Numbered from the stretch's first letter, positions 27,254-37,217 are shown. The stretch: DNA of 64,000 bases from Chryseobacterium sp. CH25 (GCF_004119455.1 NZ_NRQT01000002.1:379501-443500); one strand, 5' to 3'. Numbers and translations are program-made. Notes: a model not told the origin generated them from the letters alone.

Positions 27254-28516
27254 ATGGAAACACGCGAAAAAATCATCATTATAGGAGGAGGATTTGCGGG
27301 GCTGCAGCTTGCAAAAACATTGAATAACAAGAACAAAAAGGTTATTGTTCTGGATCGGATGAATCACCATATGTTTCAGCCGCTTTTTTATCAGGTAGCC
27401 TCAGGAAGGATAGAACCTTCCAACATCTCTTTCCCCTTCAGAAAGATTTTTCAGCAATCCAGAAACACTCAATTCCGGATGACGGAAGTAAAAGAGATTG
27501 ATGCAGCCAATAATAGAGTTATTACGGATGAAGCGGAATTTACGTATGACAAACTTATCATAGCAACAGGCTGTAAAACTAATTTTTTCGGTAACAAGGA
27601 GCTTGAAGGAAAAGCTTTCGGAATGAAGAATACTCAGGAAGCCATCAGCATCAGGAATCACGTTCTGATGACCTTTGAGAAACTGATTATTGAGAAAAGC
27701 AGAAGCGATGACGGAAACTGGAATATCGTTATCGTAGGAAGCGGGCCAACCGGTGTAGAATTGGCGGGAGCCTTTGCTGAAATGAAAAAAGATATTCTTC
27801 CAAGAGACTATCCTTATATGAATTTCGATCATCTGAAGATCATCCTGGTAAGTTCTACAGAAAAACCTCTTGCAGTAATGAGCAGTGAAGCTCAGGAGAA
27901 ATCTGAAAAATACCTTAAAGATCTTGGGGTAACTTTCATGAGCGGAGAAGTAGTTACAGATTATGATGGCGATAAAGTACACTTGAAAAGCGGAAAAGAA
28001 ATACCATCCAATAATGTAATTTGGGCAGCTGGTGTTACAGGAAATGTAATAGACGGTTTCCCTGAAGAAAAATTAGTGAGAAACAGATACATCGTAGACC
28101 GCTACAATAAAATAAAAGGGTACGATAATATTTATGCTATTGGTGATATTGCTTATATGGAGACCGAAAAGTATCCGCAGGGACATCCACAGGTAGCTAA
28201 TGTAGCCATTAATCAGGCGAAAAATTTAGGACGAAATTTCTTAAAGAAGAACTCAGGCGAGTGGAAGGAATATGAATATGATGACTTGGGATCTTTAGCA
28301 ACTATTGGAAAGCACAGAGCCGTTGTAGACCTACCTTTTATAAAATTCCAGGGATTTTTAGCCTGGTATTTCTGGATGTTTCTCCATTTAATGCTAATTT
28401 TGAGCGTTCGAAATAAGCTGGCCATATTCTTCAACTGGATGTGGAGCTATATCAACAAGGATTCTTCCTTAAGATTAATTATTATACCTACTAAGAAAAA
28501 CGGAACATTACAATGA
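27254..28516 (+). CDS. NAD(P)/FAD-dependent oxidoreductase, NDH-2 type
   Basis: 420 aa from ATG 27254 ([17 protein letters not shown]). It has two dinucleotide-binding motifs: [14 protein letters not shown] (about 9-19) and [18 protein letters not shown] (about 164-178). A membrane-associating helix pair, [20 protein letters not shown], lies near the C-terminus. Length and order fit type II NADH:quinone dehydrogenase, which passes electrons to quinone without proton pumping. Its stop overlaps the trmD start (ATGA), so the two are translationally coupled. Confidence 0.9.
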   Translation: METREKIIIIGGGFAGLQLAKTLNNKNKKVIVLDRMNHHMFQPLFYQVASGRIEPSNISFPFRKIFQQSRNTQFRMTEVKEIDAANNRVITDEAEFTYDKLIIATGCKTNFFGNKELEGKAFGMKNTQEAISIRNHVLMTFEKLIIEKSRSDDGNWNIVIVGSGPTGVELAGAFAEMKKDILPRDYPYMNFDHLKIILVSSTEKPLAVMSSEAQEKSEKYLKDLGVTFMSGEVVTDYDGDKVHLKSGKEIPSNNVIWAAGVTGNVIDGFPEEKLVRNRYIVDRYNKIKGYDNIYAIGDIAYMETEKYPQGHPQVANVAINQAKNLGRNFLKKNSGEWKEYEYDDLGSLATIGKHRAVVDLPFIKFQGFLAWYFWMFLHLMLILSVRNKLAIFFNWMWSYINKDSSLRLIIIPTKKNGTLQ

Positions 28517-29184
28517 GAATTGATATCATAAGCGTACTTCCAGAATTGATGGAAAGTCCATTTCAAACCTCTATTTTAAAGAGGGCAATGGACAAAGGAC
28601 TGGCAGAAGTACATTTTCATCACTTGAGAGACTGGGCAATCAATAAGCACAGACAGATTGATGATGAGCCTTACGGAGGCGGAGCAGGAATGGTGATGAT
28701 GGTAGAACCATTAGATAAATGTATCTCAGAATTAAAATCTCAAAGAGAATATGATGAGGTTATCTATCTGACACCTGACGGGGTAACGCTTAATCAGAAA
28801 ATAGCCAATTCTCTTTCCATAAAAAACAATCTGCTCTTTCTTTGCGGACATTACAAAGGAATAGACCAAAGAGTAAGAGATCTTCATATTACCAAAGAAA
28901 TATCCATTGGTGATTATGTACTTACCGGTGGGGAGCTTGCAGCATGTGTGCTGGCTGACTCTATCATAAGACTGCTTCCGGGAGTTTTGAATGATGAGCA
29001 AAGTGCTTTAACGGATAGTTTTCAGGATGATCTTCTGTCGCCGCCCATCTACACAAGGCCCGAAGTTTATAAAGGACTGGAGGTTCCTAAAGTCTTATTA
29101 AGTGGTAATTTTGGAAAAATTGAAGAATGGCGTCATGATGAAGCAGTAAGAATTACTAAAGAAAAACGACCTGATCTTCTTTAA
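28513..29184 (+). CDS. trmD: tRNA (guanine-N1-)-methyltransferase
   Basis: A 223-aa SPOUT-family enzyme methylating G37 of tRNAs. Landmarks are [25 protein letters not shown], the conserved [14 protein letters not shown] (about 54-67), and the deep-knot motif [30 protein letters not shown] (about 131-160). It starts inside the stop codon of NDH-2, an unusual partnership since trmD more often travels with ribosomal-protein genes. Confidence 0.96.
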   Translation: MRIDIISVLPELMESPFQTSILKRAMDKGLAEVHFHHLRDWAINKHRQIDDEPYGGGAGMVMMVEPLDKCISELKSQREYDEVIYLTPDGVTLNQKIANSLSIKNNLLFLCGHYKGIDQRVRDLHITKEISIGDYVLTGGELAACVLADSIIRLLPGVLNDEQSALTDSFQDDLLSPPIYTRPEVYKGLEVPKVLLSGNFGKIEEWRHDEAVRITKEKRPDLL

Positions 29185-29560
29185 TATGGCGGTAAAGGGT
29201 ATTTGAAAACCTATTTTTATGTGTTCTATTTGTCTACAAATTAAATGGAATAATATTTGTTGTTATTTTAAGTGATAAGGAAAATATTAGCAATTTTTGC
29301 TCATTAATTGGATTTTTGTTTTCAATATTTTAATTTTTATTCATTATTTTTATTTCGATATATTGAATAAAATAAAGTAATAGTTGAAAAATTAATTCAC
29401 TATTATTAGTTTTATTGATTTTTTTTATTACTTTTGAAGCATTTCTTATTATAAATTAATTTATTGATATTATCAGCAAATTAATGTGATTTGAAAAATA
29501 ATAATAAATTTAAGACTAGAAAAAAGAACATATTAATTAAAAGTATAGAAATTTGTGTTG
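29185..29560. other. 376-bp AT-rich intergenic region
   Basis: Extremely AT-rich with no ORF and no strong hairpin. I see no clear promoter either; an upstream promoter for the next gene is likely but not pinned down. Confidence 0.5.
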
Positions 29561-30496
29561 ATGGAACTGTTCTCTTTTTATAATGTTGAAAATTTATTTT
29601 TACCCGATCCTAAGCCTGTTCATAAATTAGATCCTACACAGTCAGGTTTAAGAAATTGGGATGAGAGAAGATATAAAAATAAGCTTTTTAAAATCTCTCA
29701 TGTTTTTCAATTGATGAAGGAGGAAAATGGAGTATTGCCATTTATTATAGGGCTATCCGAAGTTTCCGGAAGGAAGGTTTTGGAAGACCTCGTAGAAATG
29801 GAACCCTTTAATTCTGAATATGGAATTGTACATTATAATTCTATGGATGAAAGAAAGGTGGATGTAGCCATGTTATACGATAAAAATAAAGTAGAGGTTA
29901 TAGATTCTGAAACCATTACTTTCTTTTTTGAAATAACCTATAAAAACACAGGAAATTACGACACAACCAGAGACGTACTTTTTTCAAAAATTAAATATAA
30001 AGGGGAAATTATTAATGTCTTTATCGCCCACCTTCCCTCTAAGCGAGAAAAAGATATTAATAAACCTAAAAGAGCCTTTATATTAAATGAGGTCCGACAG
30101 CGGATTATGAAAATTGTAGATGCAGATAGAGAACATGTTATATTGTGTGGTGATTTTAATGAAAACCCGGATGATGAAAATTTAGTTCAAATTCTCTATG
30201 ACAACGATCATGAGAAGGTTTTAATGAATCCTTTTCAGGAGTTGTTTTCTACAAGAAATTATTCTACTTTTCATTATAAATCTGGATTGCTGTATGATCA
30301 GATTATTATGTCGAGATCTTTTCTTGATAATAAAACGCTGGCTTTTCAGGAAGCCCATGTCTTTAATTCTGAGAAACTCAGCAGCAGGACCAGAAATTTT
30401 GAAGGACGCCCTTTCCGAACTTATGCCGGTACCCGGTATTTAGGTGGATACAGCGATCATTTCCCGGTTTTTGTAAAGTTTAAAAGCTTATCATAA
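29561..30496 (+). CDS. Endonuclease/exonuclease/phosphatase-family protein
   Basis: 311 aa from ATG 29561 (MELFSFYNVENLFLPDPK). The N-terminal SFYNVENLF is the first EEP metal-binding motif, followed by IIGLSEVSGRKVLE (Glu), VFIAHLPSKR (His), ILCGDFNENPDDE (Asp-Asn pair, about 206-218) and GGYSDHFPVFV (Asp-His near the C-terminus). It is a metal-dependent phosphodiesterase cutting nucleic acids or phospholipids; substrate unclear. No signal peptide, so it is cytoplasmic. It precedes an Lrp regulator by about 26 bp. Confidence 0.87.
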   Translation: MELFSFYNVENLFLPDPKPVHKLDPTQSGLRNWDERRYKNKLFKISHVFQLMKEENGVLPFIIGLSEVSGRKVLEDLVEMEPFNSEYGIVHYNSMDERKVDVAMLYDKNKVEVIDSETITFFFEITYKNTGNYDTTRDVLFSKIKYKGEIINVFIAHLPSKREKDINKPKRAFILNEVRQRIMKIVDADREHVILCGDFNENPDDENLVQILYDNDHEKVLMNPFQELFSTRNYSTFHYKSGLLYDQIIMSRSFLDNKTLAFQEAHVFNSEKLSSRTRNFEGRPFRTYAGTRYLGGYSDHFPVFVKFKSLS

Positions 30497-30522
30497 AAAA
30501 CATAAATAATAAAAAGTAGAAA

Positions 30523-30993
30523 ATGAAAAATTCGAGCAACACAAGTTATCATTTAGACTCCATCGACAAGGAAATAATCTATATGTTGATGGATAATGCT
30601 AAGACTTCTTTAGCACACATCTCAAAGAATGTTGGGATCTCAACCACAGCAGTACATCAAAGAATAAAAAAATTGGAGCATGCAGGAGTTATTGAAAATT
30701 CAATTTCGTTCCTTAATCCTAAGAAAATCGGATATAAAGTGATTTCTTATATCGGTGTATTTTTGGATCAGCCAAGTCATTATCCAGATGTGGTAAAATC
30801 TTTGCATGATATCAATGAAGTGGTAGAAGCGCACTATACAACAGGAAATTATACAATATTCCTTAAAGTTCTTTGTAAAGATAATGATCATTTGATGCAA
30901 ATTCTTAGCAAACTCCAAAAACTGAAAGGAGTAACAAGAACAGAAACTTTTATATCTTTGGAGCAAGGTATTTACAGACAATTGAAAGTATAA
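30523..30993 (+). CDS. Lrp/AsnC-family transcriptional regulator
   Basis: A 156-aa protein. The N-terminal helix-turn-helix (LDSIDKEIIYMLMDNAKTS, then HISKNVGISTTAVHQRIKKLE, about 11-55) and C-terminal RAM ligand domain (YTTGNYTIFLKVLCKDNDHLMQIL) are classic. It binds DNA as an octamer-like assembly responding to amino acids. It stands between the EEP gene and deoC with only 4 nt to deoC, so it may be co-transcribed with it. Its target is unknown. Confidence 0.92.
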   Translation: MKNSSNTSYHLDSIDKEIIYMLMDNAKTSLAHISKNVGISTTAVHQRIKKLEHAGVIENSISFLNPKKIGYKVISYIGVFLDQPSHYPDVVKSLHDINEVVEAHYTTGNYTIFLKVLCKDNDHLMQILSKLQKLKGVTRTETFISLEQGIYRQLKV

Positions 30994-30997
30994 CGAT

Positions 30998-31741
30998 ATG
31001 AACATAGCCCAATATTTGGATTCAACTTACTTGAAGACACCGGAACAGTCAGGGATTTCAGATGAAGATACCCTTCAGATTGATAAAGAACTTGCTCAGG
31101 AAGCCATTGATAATGGTATTTTTGCAGTAATGATCAGGCCGGATTATGTAGCTGAAATTAAAAAATATATTAAGGAGAGAAATTCAAATGTTGCAGTAGG
31201 AACTGTTATAGGATTCCACGAAGGAACATACTCAATAGAAGAGAAACTTGCAGAAGCTTTAAAAGCTATTGAAGACGGTGCAGATGAACTGGATTTTGTA
31301 ATTAATTACAATGCCTATCTTCAGGGAAATATAAACTTGGTAAAAGAAGAATTTGTAAAATGTACAAAGCTGGCTTTGGAACATCATAAAATTGCAAAAT
31401 GGATTATTGAAATTGCTGCTTTAACAGATGAGCAGATTGCAGATGTTACTAAAAATATATCGAACTGGGCGGAAGACAATTTTTCAGCAGATGATTTACC
31501 AAATATTTTCGTTAAATCATCAACCGGTTTTTATAAAACGACAGATGGAAAGCCTAATGGAGCAACATTTGAAGGGATAAAAATCATGCTGGATAACGCT
31601 GGAAAGCTTCCTGTAAAAGCTGCCGGAGGAGTAAGGACTCCAGAAGATGCGGAAAAAATGATCAGCCTTGGAGTGAAGAGGATTGGTACTTCCTCAGCTT
31701 TAGCACTCATTAAAAATGAATCCTCCTCAGGCGGATATTGA
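30998..31741 (+). CDS. deoC: Deoxyribose-phosphate aldolase
   Basis: A 247-aa TIM-barrel aldolase splitting 2-deoxyribose-5-phosphate into glyceraldehyde-3-phosphate and acetaldehyde. The Schiff-base lysine is in FVKSSTGFYK (about 167-176), and VKAAGGVRTPEDAEKMI (about 205-221) is the second signature. The start MNIAQYLDSTYLK fits. Its partner deo genes are absent here. A terminator follows at 31765. Confidence 0.93.
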   Translation: MNIAQYLDSTYLKTPEQSGISDEDTLQIDKELAQEAIDNGIFAVMIRPDYVAEIKKYIKERNSNVAVGTVIGFHEGTYSIEEKLAEALKAIEDGADELDFVINYNAYLQGNINLVKEEFVKCTKLALEHHKIAKWIIEIAALTDEQIADVTKNISNWAEDNFSADDLPNIFVKSSTGFYKTTDGKPNGATFEGIKIMLDNAGKLPVKAAGGVRTPEDAEKMISLGVKRIGTSSALALIKNESSSGGY

Positions 31742-31764
31742 AAATGATATTCAAGAATAATAAA

Positions 31765-31793
31765 AAAACCATCAATTCAATTTGATGGTTTTT
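31765..31793. terminator. Terminator between deoC and dus
   Basis: AAAACCATCAA (31765-31775) pairs with TTGATGGTTTT (31782-31792), with A and T runs outside. The genes converge on it. Confidence 0.85.
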
Positions 31794-31797
31794 ATTT

Positions 31798-32793
31798 TTA
31801 TACCTGTGCCTGATATTCTTCGTAGAATTGTTGGGTTTCCTTAATCAGGGCATCCATTTCTTCTAAGGTGAATACTTCCAGGAATTTTTTTCTGAAATCC
31901 TTAAAGTGAGGAACTCCACGGAAATAATTACCGTAATGTTGTCTCATTTCTACCAGTCCTAATCTTTCTCCTTTCCATTCTGCGCTCCATTCAGCATGCT
32001 GACGAACCGCTAATAATCGGTCTGAAACAGTAGGAGCAGGTAAATGTTCGCCTGTCTTAAAGAAATGCTTGATTTCATTAAATATCCAAGGGTAACCAAT
32101 AGCTGCACGCCCAATCATAATTCCGTCACAAGCATACTTCTGTTTGTATTCCAGCGCTTTTTCCGGAGAGTCTATGTCTCCATTTCCGAAAATTGGAATC
32201 TCAATATTAGGATTTTGTTTAATTCTTGAAATATGCTCCCAATCTGCTTCTCCCTTGTACATCTGTGCACGGGTTCTGGCATGTATCGTAAGCGCTTTGA
32301 TTCCGGTCTCCTGTAGACGTTCTGCCACTTCATCAATATTGATACAAGTGCTGTCCCATCCCAGACGGGTTTTAACTGTTACAGGAAGATGAGTAGAACT
32401 CACTACTGCTTTTGTAAGACGAACCATAAGGTCAATGTCCTTTAAAACTCCGGCACCGGCACCTTTACAGACTACCTTTTTTACAGGGCAACCAAAATTA
32501 ATGTCTACCAGGTCTGGATTTACTGTTTCAACAATTCTTGCAGACATGGCCATTGCCTCTTCATCACCACCAAAGATCTGTATCCCAACTGGTCTTTCAT
32601 AATCGAAAATATCCAGTTTTTTACGACTCTTCATAGCGTCACGAATCAATCCTTCGGAAGAAATAAATTCCGAATACATTAAATCTGCACCGTGCATTTT
32701 ACATAAACGTCTGTATGGAGGATCACTTACGTCTTCCATCGGAGCCAGCAAAAGCGGAAATTCCGGCAGTTCTATGTTGCCTATTTTTATCAT
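31798..32793 (-). CDS. dusB: tRNA-dihydrouridine synthase (DusB-like)
   Basis: A 331-aa FMN-dependent TIM-barrel enzyme reducing uridines in tRNA to dihydrouridine. Motifs: LAPMEDVSDPPYRRL (about 16-30), the active-site NFGCPVKKVVCKGAGAG (about 100-116) with catalytic Cys, VKTRLGWD, HARTRAQMYKG and IPIFGNGDI. The DusB assignment over other Dus types is by overall similarity. It begins at the ATG immediately after a -7 element (32798-32805), suggesting a leaderless mRNA. Confidence 0.9.
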   Translation of the reverse strand: MIKIGNIELPEFPLLLAPMEDVSDPPYRRLCKMHGADLMYSEFISSEGLIRDAMKSRKKLDIFDYERPVGIQIFGGDEEAMAMSARIVETVNPDLVDINFGCPVKKVVCKGAGAGVLKDIDLMVRLTKAVVSSTHLPVTVKTRLGWDSTCINIDEVAERLQETGIKALTIHARTRAQMYKGEADWEHISRIKQNPNIEIPIFGNGDIDSPEKALEYKQKYACDGIMIGRAAIGYPWIFNEIKHFFKTGEHLPAPTVSDRLLAVRQHAEWSAEWKGERLGLVEMRQHYGNYFRGVPHFKDFRKKFLEVFTLEEMDALIKETQQFYEEYQAQV

Positions 32794-32797
32794 GGTG

Positions 32798-32805
32798 CAA
32801 ATTTA
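32798..32805 (-). promoter_or_regulatory. -7 element abutting the dus start codon
   Basis: The minus strand reads TAAATTTG, ending 4 nt before ATG 32793. With transcription starting about 5-7 nt later, the 5' leader would be essentially absent. Confidence 0.45.
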
Positions 32806-32963
32806 CAAAATTCTGAATAGTTGGAAATATGATATTATCTATTACTGTAAATGATGAGATTGAAAGGTGTTTGAGAGATTTTTGAGAGTGGGAGAGTATT
32901 AGAGTATTAGAATATTAGGGCAGGGATGATAGAAAATATTGAACTAGGAAGAAATAACTAATT

Positions 32964-33005
32964 TTAAACCTTAAACCTTAAACCTTAAACCTTAAACCTT
33001 AAACC
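32964..33005 (+). repeat. Tandem heptamer repeat, six TTAAACC units
   Basis: Six exact copies of TTAAACC run head to tail, ending 9 bp before the stop of the 1075-aa gene. Copy number may vary by slippage. No coding meaning is visible. Confidence 0.95.
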
Positions 33006-33013
33006 TTGAATTT

Positions 33014-36000
33014 CTAGAAGCTTGCTTTTACCTGCATGCTTCCGATATGAATAGTTCTTTCTCCGGAGTTTCTTCCTTCGTAGTTTAAGTTCAGTTGGAT
33101 AAATGAATTAAGGGCCTGTTGGATAAATACACTCCATACCTGGTTTTTTCCAGGTTTCAGACCGTCAAGCATCTGATTTCCTACAATGCTGAAATTATTA
33201 CCGTTGAAATTGTTATTAATGAAAGAGAAATTTCCACGAATAGAAGTCTTTCTGAACTCCCATTGTACGGTTCCAGTGATATCAAAAGCTTTTAAGAACT
33301 CTTCACCATCTACTCTTTTCTTCTGACGATAAGCAGAAGAAAGTTCAGTTTGAATAGCATCTGTAAATTTATAGGTAGCCTTAGGTTTTGTTTCAAAATT
33401 ATTTAAACGGTAATCTCGCGAGGTAAACAGCTGTGATGAGTTTTTGAGATCATGAACAGAATTTTCCCAATCGATCCTGAATTCTTTATTGAACCAATAA
33501 CCGATATTCAGGAAGTGAGAAGTCTGCTCACGTTCTTCATTACTGAAATTAGCATTGATAAGATTATCATTTGTAATAAATCGGTAGTTTCCATTCCATC
33601 CGGATTTATCCGTTGGATTGAATTGTACTGATGTTAAAATATTTTGATTTTTAAGAATCTGATCGCTGTTTTTTTCAAATGGATTCAGTACCAGAACTTT
33701 ATCTTTTTTGTAAAAAGAGTTTTGAGAATTTAATGAAATATTGAAATTCCAACGTTTTAAAAACGCATTTTCTGAGTTAAAGACAATCGCTGGATTTACA
33801 AATAAAGCCAACTGTAATTTGTTTTTATTGGATGGAATATACCGAACAGAATTGGTGTAGACTCTAATGTATTTAGCTAAATCAGAATATTCTGCAATCT
33901 CAAATTCATCAAGCTGCTGAATACCATCACCGTTGTAATCGGTCCATTTATAGACTCCCTGGCCGTCTGTTACTTTTATATACTGAAACTCTCTTTGTGC
34001 TTCCTGTCCGTTTCCTAATTCATAGAAAGCCTGTAAACGCATTCCATTTCTGAAAAGCTGTTGGTTGTAAAGAATATTTCCAACCACAAAATCGTTATTT
34101 CTGGTTACATCAACATCCGAAGTCTGGTAGAAAAATTTTCTGTAATGGATTAAGGCATTTAATGTTGTTCTCTCGGTTTTGATAATCTGACTTTCCGCCA
34201 TGATCCCCAGAATATTGTTCATATTCTGAAGCCTGTTATCGCGTACAGAGTCATTATCTCTCATGTATACTTTAGCAAGCAATTTTGTACGGGTACTGTC
34301 TCCGATCTTTTTCTGAACGAAAATTTCCTTCCAGCTGAAACTTGTGACATCCATAAGTTGAGTGTCATTGTATTTCTTCTCATTATGTTCCATACTTCCC
34401 CCTATAGCCCAGCTTCCTTTCTTTCCTGTAAATTCAGTTGATATCCCACCACGGATGAACTTGGTGTCCTGAAGCGTAGCATTAGTGCTTAGGTAAGATA
34501 AATTTCCTTTTGTGAAGAAACGTCCGGTGATCCAACCGAAATCAAGATCGTTTTTAATCCCTTTGTAAGAATCCTGCTCATTTAAATAATTGATACGGTA
34601 ATTTAAAGTAGACTTATTATTCCACTTGTTTAAAAAGCTGAAGATAAAACGATTCTGAGTCTTTTTATTAAATTCCTGTGTTAAGTTAAAGTCTCTGGAG
34701 AATTCTACATCATTGATACGGTCCAGGATATGGAACTGTTTGTCAATGTATTGATATTCAAAGCTTGGTGTTCCTTTCCATGTACTTTTTGTAAAGGTTT
34801 TATTTCCAAAAATACGATAGGCATATCCTGTATTCTGATTAGAATCTTTAGATGAAAATAGATTGACATCATAATTACTCAAGGAAATATCAGCTCCTAT
34901 TTTTCCTTCATTCAGCAAATATTCAGAATTAAGAGAGAATACCTGGGATTTTTGTGGCGAAGGAAGTTTTCTTACCGCTCTGTAATCTCCCGAATTAGGA
35001 CCCGCATATTCAAAAACACGTCCGTTATTAGTCGTTTTAGCTGTTTTATAATCACCTTTATTGGCTCCAAAATAAGTAAAAGATACCTGATAAAGAGTTT
35101 CATTAGGATCTGTAGAAAGTTCATAGAAATTTCCGGCAGGATTTAAGCGGTATAGAACTTTATTAACATCATATTCGGTAACAACTCCTGATGGAGCGTA
35201 CATCAGATTAGGGTCATTTCCTGCATCAGCTAAAATCTGCTCATCTTCTTTTGATAAACTTAAGGCAAGAGGTGCATTTTTGTTATCATTCTCCATAAAC
35301 CAGTTTAACCCAACTTTGAACTTTTCTCTTTGGTGCTCCAGTTTTCCGGTAAATAAATATCTTGAATAATTCCTGTTCGCGTAGTTGTAGGAAATAGTGA
35401 TGAAATTTTGCTGGAAAATAGGGCGGAAACTGGTGAAAGTAACTTCACCTGTATTGTAATTAATAACATAATCCTGATTTTCTCCACGTTTCATTAGGAT
35501 ACCGTCAATAAAAACCTGTTCAGAACCTGAGATCAGAGTGATAAACTGTTCACCATTTTTCCCTGTTAAACGGTAAGGTCCCTGGTTTCCTTCAACCCCT
35601 TGAAAACGGATTCTGTGAAATTCACTTCGTGCCACACCGGCAGATATATCCACAAATGTTTTATTTTCTTTTCCAAATTCCGTTTGAAACTGAATTCCCA
35701 TGCTTCGTCTCTGGTATTTGGCAAAATAATTTTTAGACTCCATTAAATCTAGATGCCCGGCTCTAAGAATAGACTTATCCTTAATGTTCAGCTGCATGTA
35801 GATTTTATCGAATTCTTCTAAGGTCTGGGTATATCCATCTGCCTGAATAGGCAGGTTATGATCCGAAATACTGGCCAAAATGGTGACATCTTTTGAAAGT
35901 CGACCGGAGATCTGAAGATCCATAGAACTCTGTACAGACTGTCCCTGATTATTACCAAATGTAATCCCGCGGATAATAGACCCTTTGGAATTTAGCTCAC

Positions 36001-36241
36001 CTAAAAATCTTTTTTTATCATTTTTAGCCAATACAGCTTCATCAACAACAATTCTGTTATGAGTTCGGATAAAATCCAAAGTGTCTTTTGCAAAAATGTC
36101 CTGTTCAAGCCTTGCAGCGAGAATACTGTCTTTTTTTATGCTGTCTTCAGGAACGTTGGGATTTTTCCATGAAAATACCTGAGCATTTCCTGAAAATATG
36201 CCAAAGAAAAATACAACGAATAGGATAAAAATATTCCGCAA
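33014..36241 (-). CDS. Large outer-membrane beta-barrel protein, unknown
   Basis: A 1075-aa protein with signal peptide MRNIFILFVVFFFGIFSGNAQ. Residues about 85-140 (GSIIRGITFGNNQGQSVQSSMDLQISGRLSKDVTILASISDHNLPIQADGY) are a conserved block I know from a large Bacteroidota surface-protein family, and the remaining 900 residues are beta-rich with many aromatic, alternating strands. It ends SFIQLNLNYEGRNSGERTIH...MQVKASF, a probable outer-membrane insertion signal. A role in the cell envelope is inferred; nothing names the function. It stands alone, with a heptamer repeat beyond its 3' end. Confidence 0.7.
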   Translation of the reverse strand: MRNIFILFVVFFFGIFSGNAQVFSWKNPNVPEDSIKKDSILAARLEQDIFAKDTLDFIRTHNRIVVDEAVLAKNDKKRFLGELNSKGSIIRGITFGNNQGQSVQSSMDLQISGRLSKDVTILASISDHNLPIQADGYTQTLEEFDKIYMQLNIKDKSILRAGHLDLMESKNYFAKYQRRSMGIQFQTEFGKENKTFVDISAGVARSEFHRIRFQGVEGNQGPYRLTGKNGEQFITLISGSEQVFIDGILMKRGENQDYVINYNTGEVTFTSFRPIFQQNFITISYNYANRNYSRYLFTGKLEHQREKFKVGLNWFMENDNKNAPLALSLSKEDEQILADAGNDPNLMYAPSGVVTEYDVNKVLYRLNPAGNFYELSTDPNETLYQVSFTYFGANKGDYKTAKTTNNGRVFEYAGPNSGDYRAVRKLPSPQKSQVFSLNSEYLLNEGKIGADISLSNYDVNLFSSKDSNQNTGYAYRIFGNKTFTKSTWKGTPSFEYQYIDKQFHILDRINDVEFSRDFNLTQEFNKKTQNRFIFSFLNKWNNKSTLNYRINYLNEQDSYKGIKNDLDFGWITGRFFTKGNLSYLSTNATLQDTKFIRGGISTEFTGKKGSWAIGGSMEHNEKKYNDTQLMDVTSFSWKEIFVQKKIGDSTRTKLLAKVYMRDNDSVRDNRLQNMNNILGIMAESQIIKTERTTLNALIHYRKFFYQTSDVDVTRNNDFVVGNILYNQQLFRNGMRLQAFYELGNGQEAQREFQYIKVTDGQGVYKWTDYNGDGIQQLDEFEIAEYSDLAKYIRVYTNSVRYIPSNKNKLQLALFVNPAIVFNSENAFLKRWNFNISLNSQNSFYKKDKVLVLNPFEKNSDQILKNQNILTSVQFNPTDKSGWNGNYRFITNDNLINANFSNEEREQTSHFLNIGYWFNKEFRIDWENSVHDLKNSSQLFTSRDYRLNNFETKPKATYKFTDAIQTELSSAYRQKKRVDGEEFLKAFDITGTVQWEFRKTSIRGNFSFINNNFNGNNFSIVGNQMLDGLKPGKNQVWSVFIQQALNSFIQLNLNYEGRNSGERTIHIGSMQVKASF

Positions 36242-36325
36242 CTCCTGAAAAATAATTCGTAAAAATAATTAAAAAATGTTAATAGCAGTAGATCAACTAT
36301 TATTAACAGAAAATTAATCTAAATA

Positions 36326-36357
36326 TTGTGATACCCTTAAATTTAAGGGTAATTTAG
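36326..36357 (+). promoter_or_regulatory. Promoter with embedded 18-bp palindrome
   Basis: TTG (36326-36328) and a -7-like TAATTTAG (36350-36357) are 21 nt apart. Between them lies the perfect palindrome ACCCTTAAATTTAAGGGT (36333-36350). Its placement in the spacer suggests an operator blocking RNA polymerase, for the T9SS cargo gene at 36392. Confidence 0.55.
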
Positions 36358-36391
36358 CCATTGAAATTATCAATAATATAAAATTATAATC

Positions 36392-37126
36392 ATGAAAAAA
36401 CTTTATTCGTTATTGGCTGTTGCAGTTCTTGCTGTTTCATTATCAGCGCAAGGTTCAGAATCATTTACTAATTTGAGTGCTACGGCTGGTGGTTATACAG
36501 CTGGAAGTTTTGTAGGAGACAATAGTGTTACTTGGAACTATAGTGGAGCAAGAAAAGTTACGTCTGGAGATAATGTTACAGGAACATCTGTTGGTTTTGA
36601 TTCCAGTGGAACGAGAAATGTAAAAGCAAACTCCGGAGCAGCCGGAGTAGGAAATATTACCTATACAGTTAGATCTTACTTTACAGGTGGTACAGCAGCT
36701 AATAGAGCTATTCAGGTATATGTTAACGGAACAATGTATGATTCTTATGCATTAGATGCTATGGCTACAAATTATACGAGAACTTTAACTGCAAATATTT
36801 CTGGAGATGTTGTAATAGAATTCAGAGCTACAGGCAGCAGACAGATTGTTTTGGATGATATTTCCTGGACAGCAGCAGGAAGTCTGGGAACAACAGAAGT
36901 TAAAGGCAAAAAACAAGTTTTTATTAAAAATACTTCTGTAAATAATGAAGTCTATTTTGGAGCCAAATCTGATATTAAGATTTTCAATGTGAACGGACAG
37001 GTTGTAAAAACTGCTTCTGTTTCAGAAAATGGATCTGTAAATATAGAAACTCTACAGAGTGGGATTTATTTTGTGGCAGGAAATGTTAATGGTGAAGCCA
37101 TATCTGAGAAGATTATTAAAAGGTAA
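36392..37126 (+). CDS. T9SS type A sorting-domain protein
   Basis: A 244-aa exported protein. Signal peptide MKKLYSLLAVAVLAVSLSAQ, a Gly/Ser/Thr-rich beta domain (about 25-165, ending QIVLDDISWTAAG), then a C-terminal sorting domain (about 170-244: KIFNVNGQVVKTASVSENGS through GIYFVAGNVNGEAISEKIIKR) of the type that directs export through the Por machinery and surface attachment. Function of the passenger domain unknown. It is the first of three adjacent T9SS cargo genes and has its own candidate operator and terminator. Confidence 0.87.
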   Translation: MKKLYSLLAVAVLAVSLSAQGSESFTNLSATAGGYTAGSFVGDNSVTWNYSGARKVTSGDNVTGTSVGFDSSGTRNVKANSGAAGVGNITYTVRSYFTGGTAANRAIQVYVNGTMYDSYALDAMATNYTRTLTANISGDVVIEFRATGSRQIVLDDISWTAAGSLGTTEVKGKKQVFIKNTSVNNEVYFGAKSDIKIFNVNGQVVKTASVSENGSVNIETLQSGIYFVAGNVNGEAISEKIIKR

Positions 37127-37149
37127 TTTTAATTAATTGTTAAATATAT

Positions 37150-37181
37150 ACCGCTGTTTCAAAGGGATAGCGGTTTTTTTT
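37150..37181 (+). terminator. Terminator after first T9SS cargo gene
   Basis: ACCGCT (37150-37155) pairs with AGCGGT (37169-37174), followed by a run of Ts. Confidence 0.85.
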
Positions 37182-37217
37182 GTAATTTTACGATATAAAT
37201 TTTAAAAAAATTATTTT

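Noticed and set aside
27401..27982. 193-aa minus-strand ORF
   Set aside because: Antisense to the NDH-2 gene; no recognisable domain and low-complexity aromatic composition.
32964..33005. Telomere-like repeat or chromosome end
   Set aside because: Only six short copies lie between ordinary genes on a continuous sequence; nothing else suggests a linear end.
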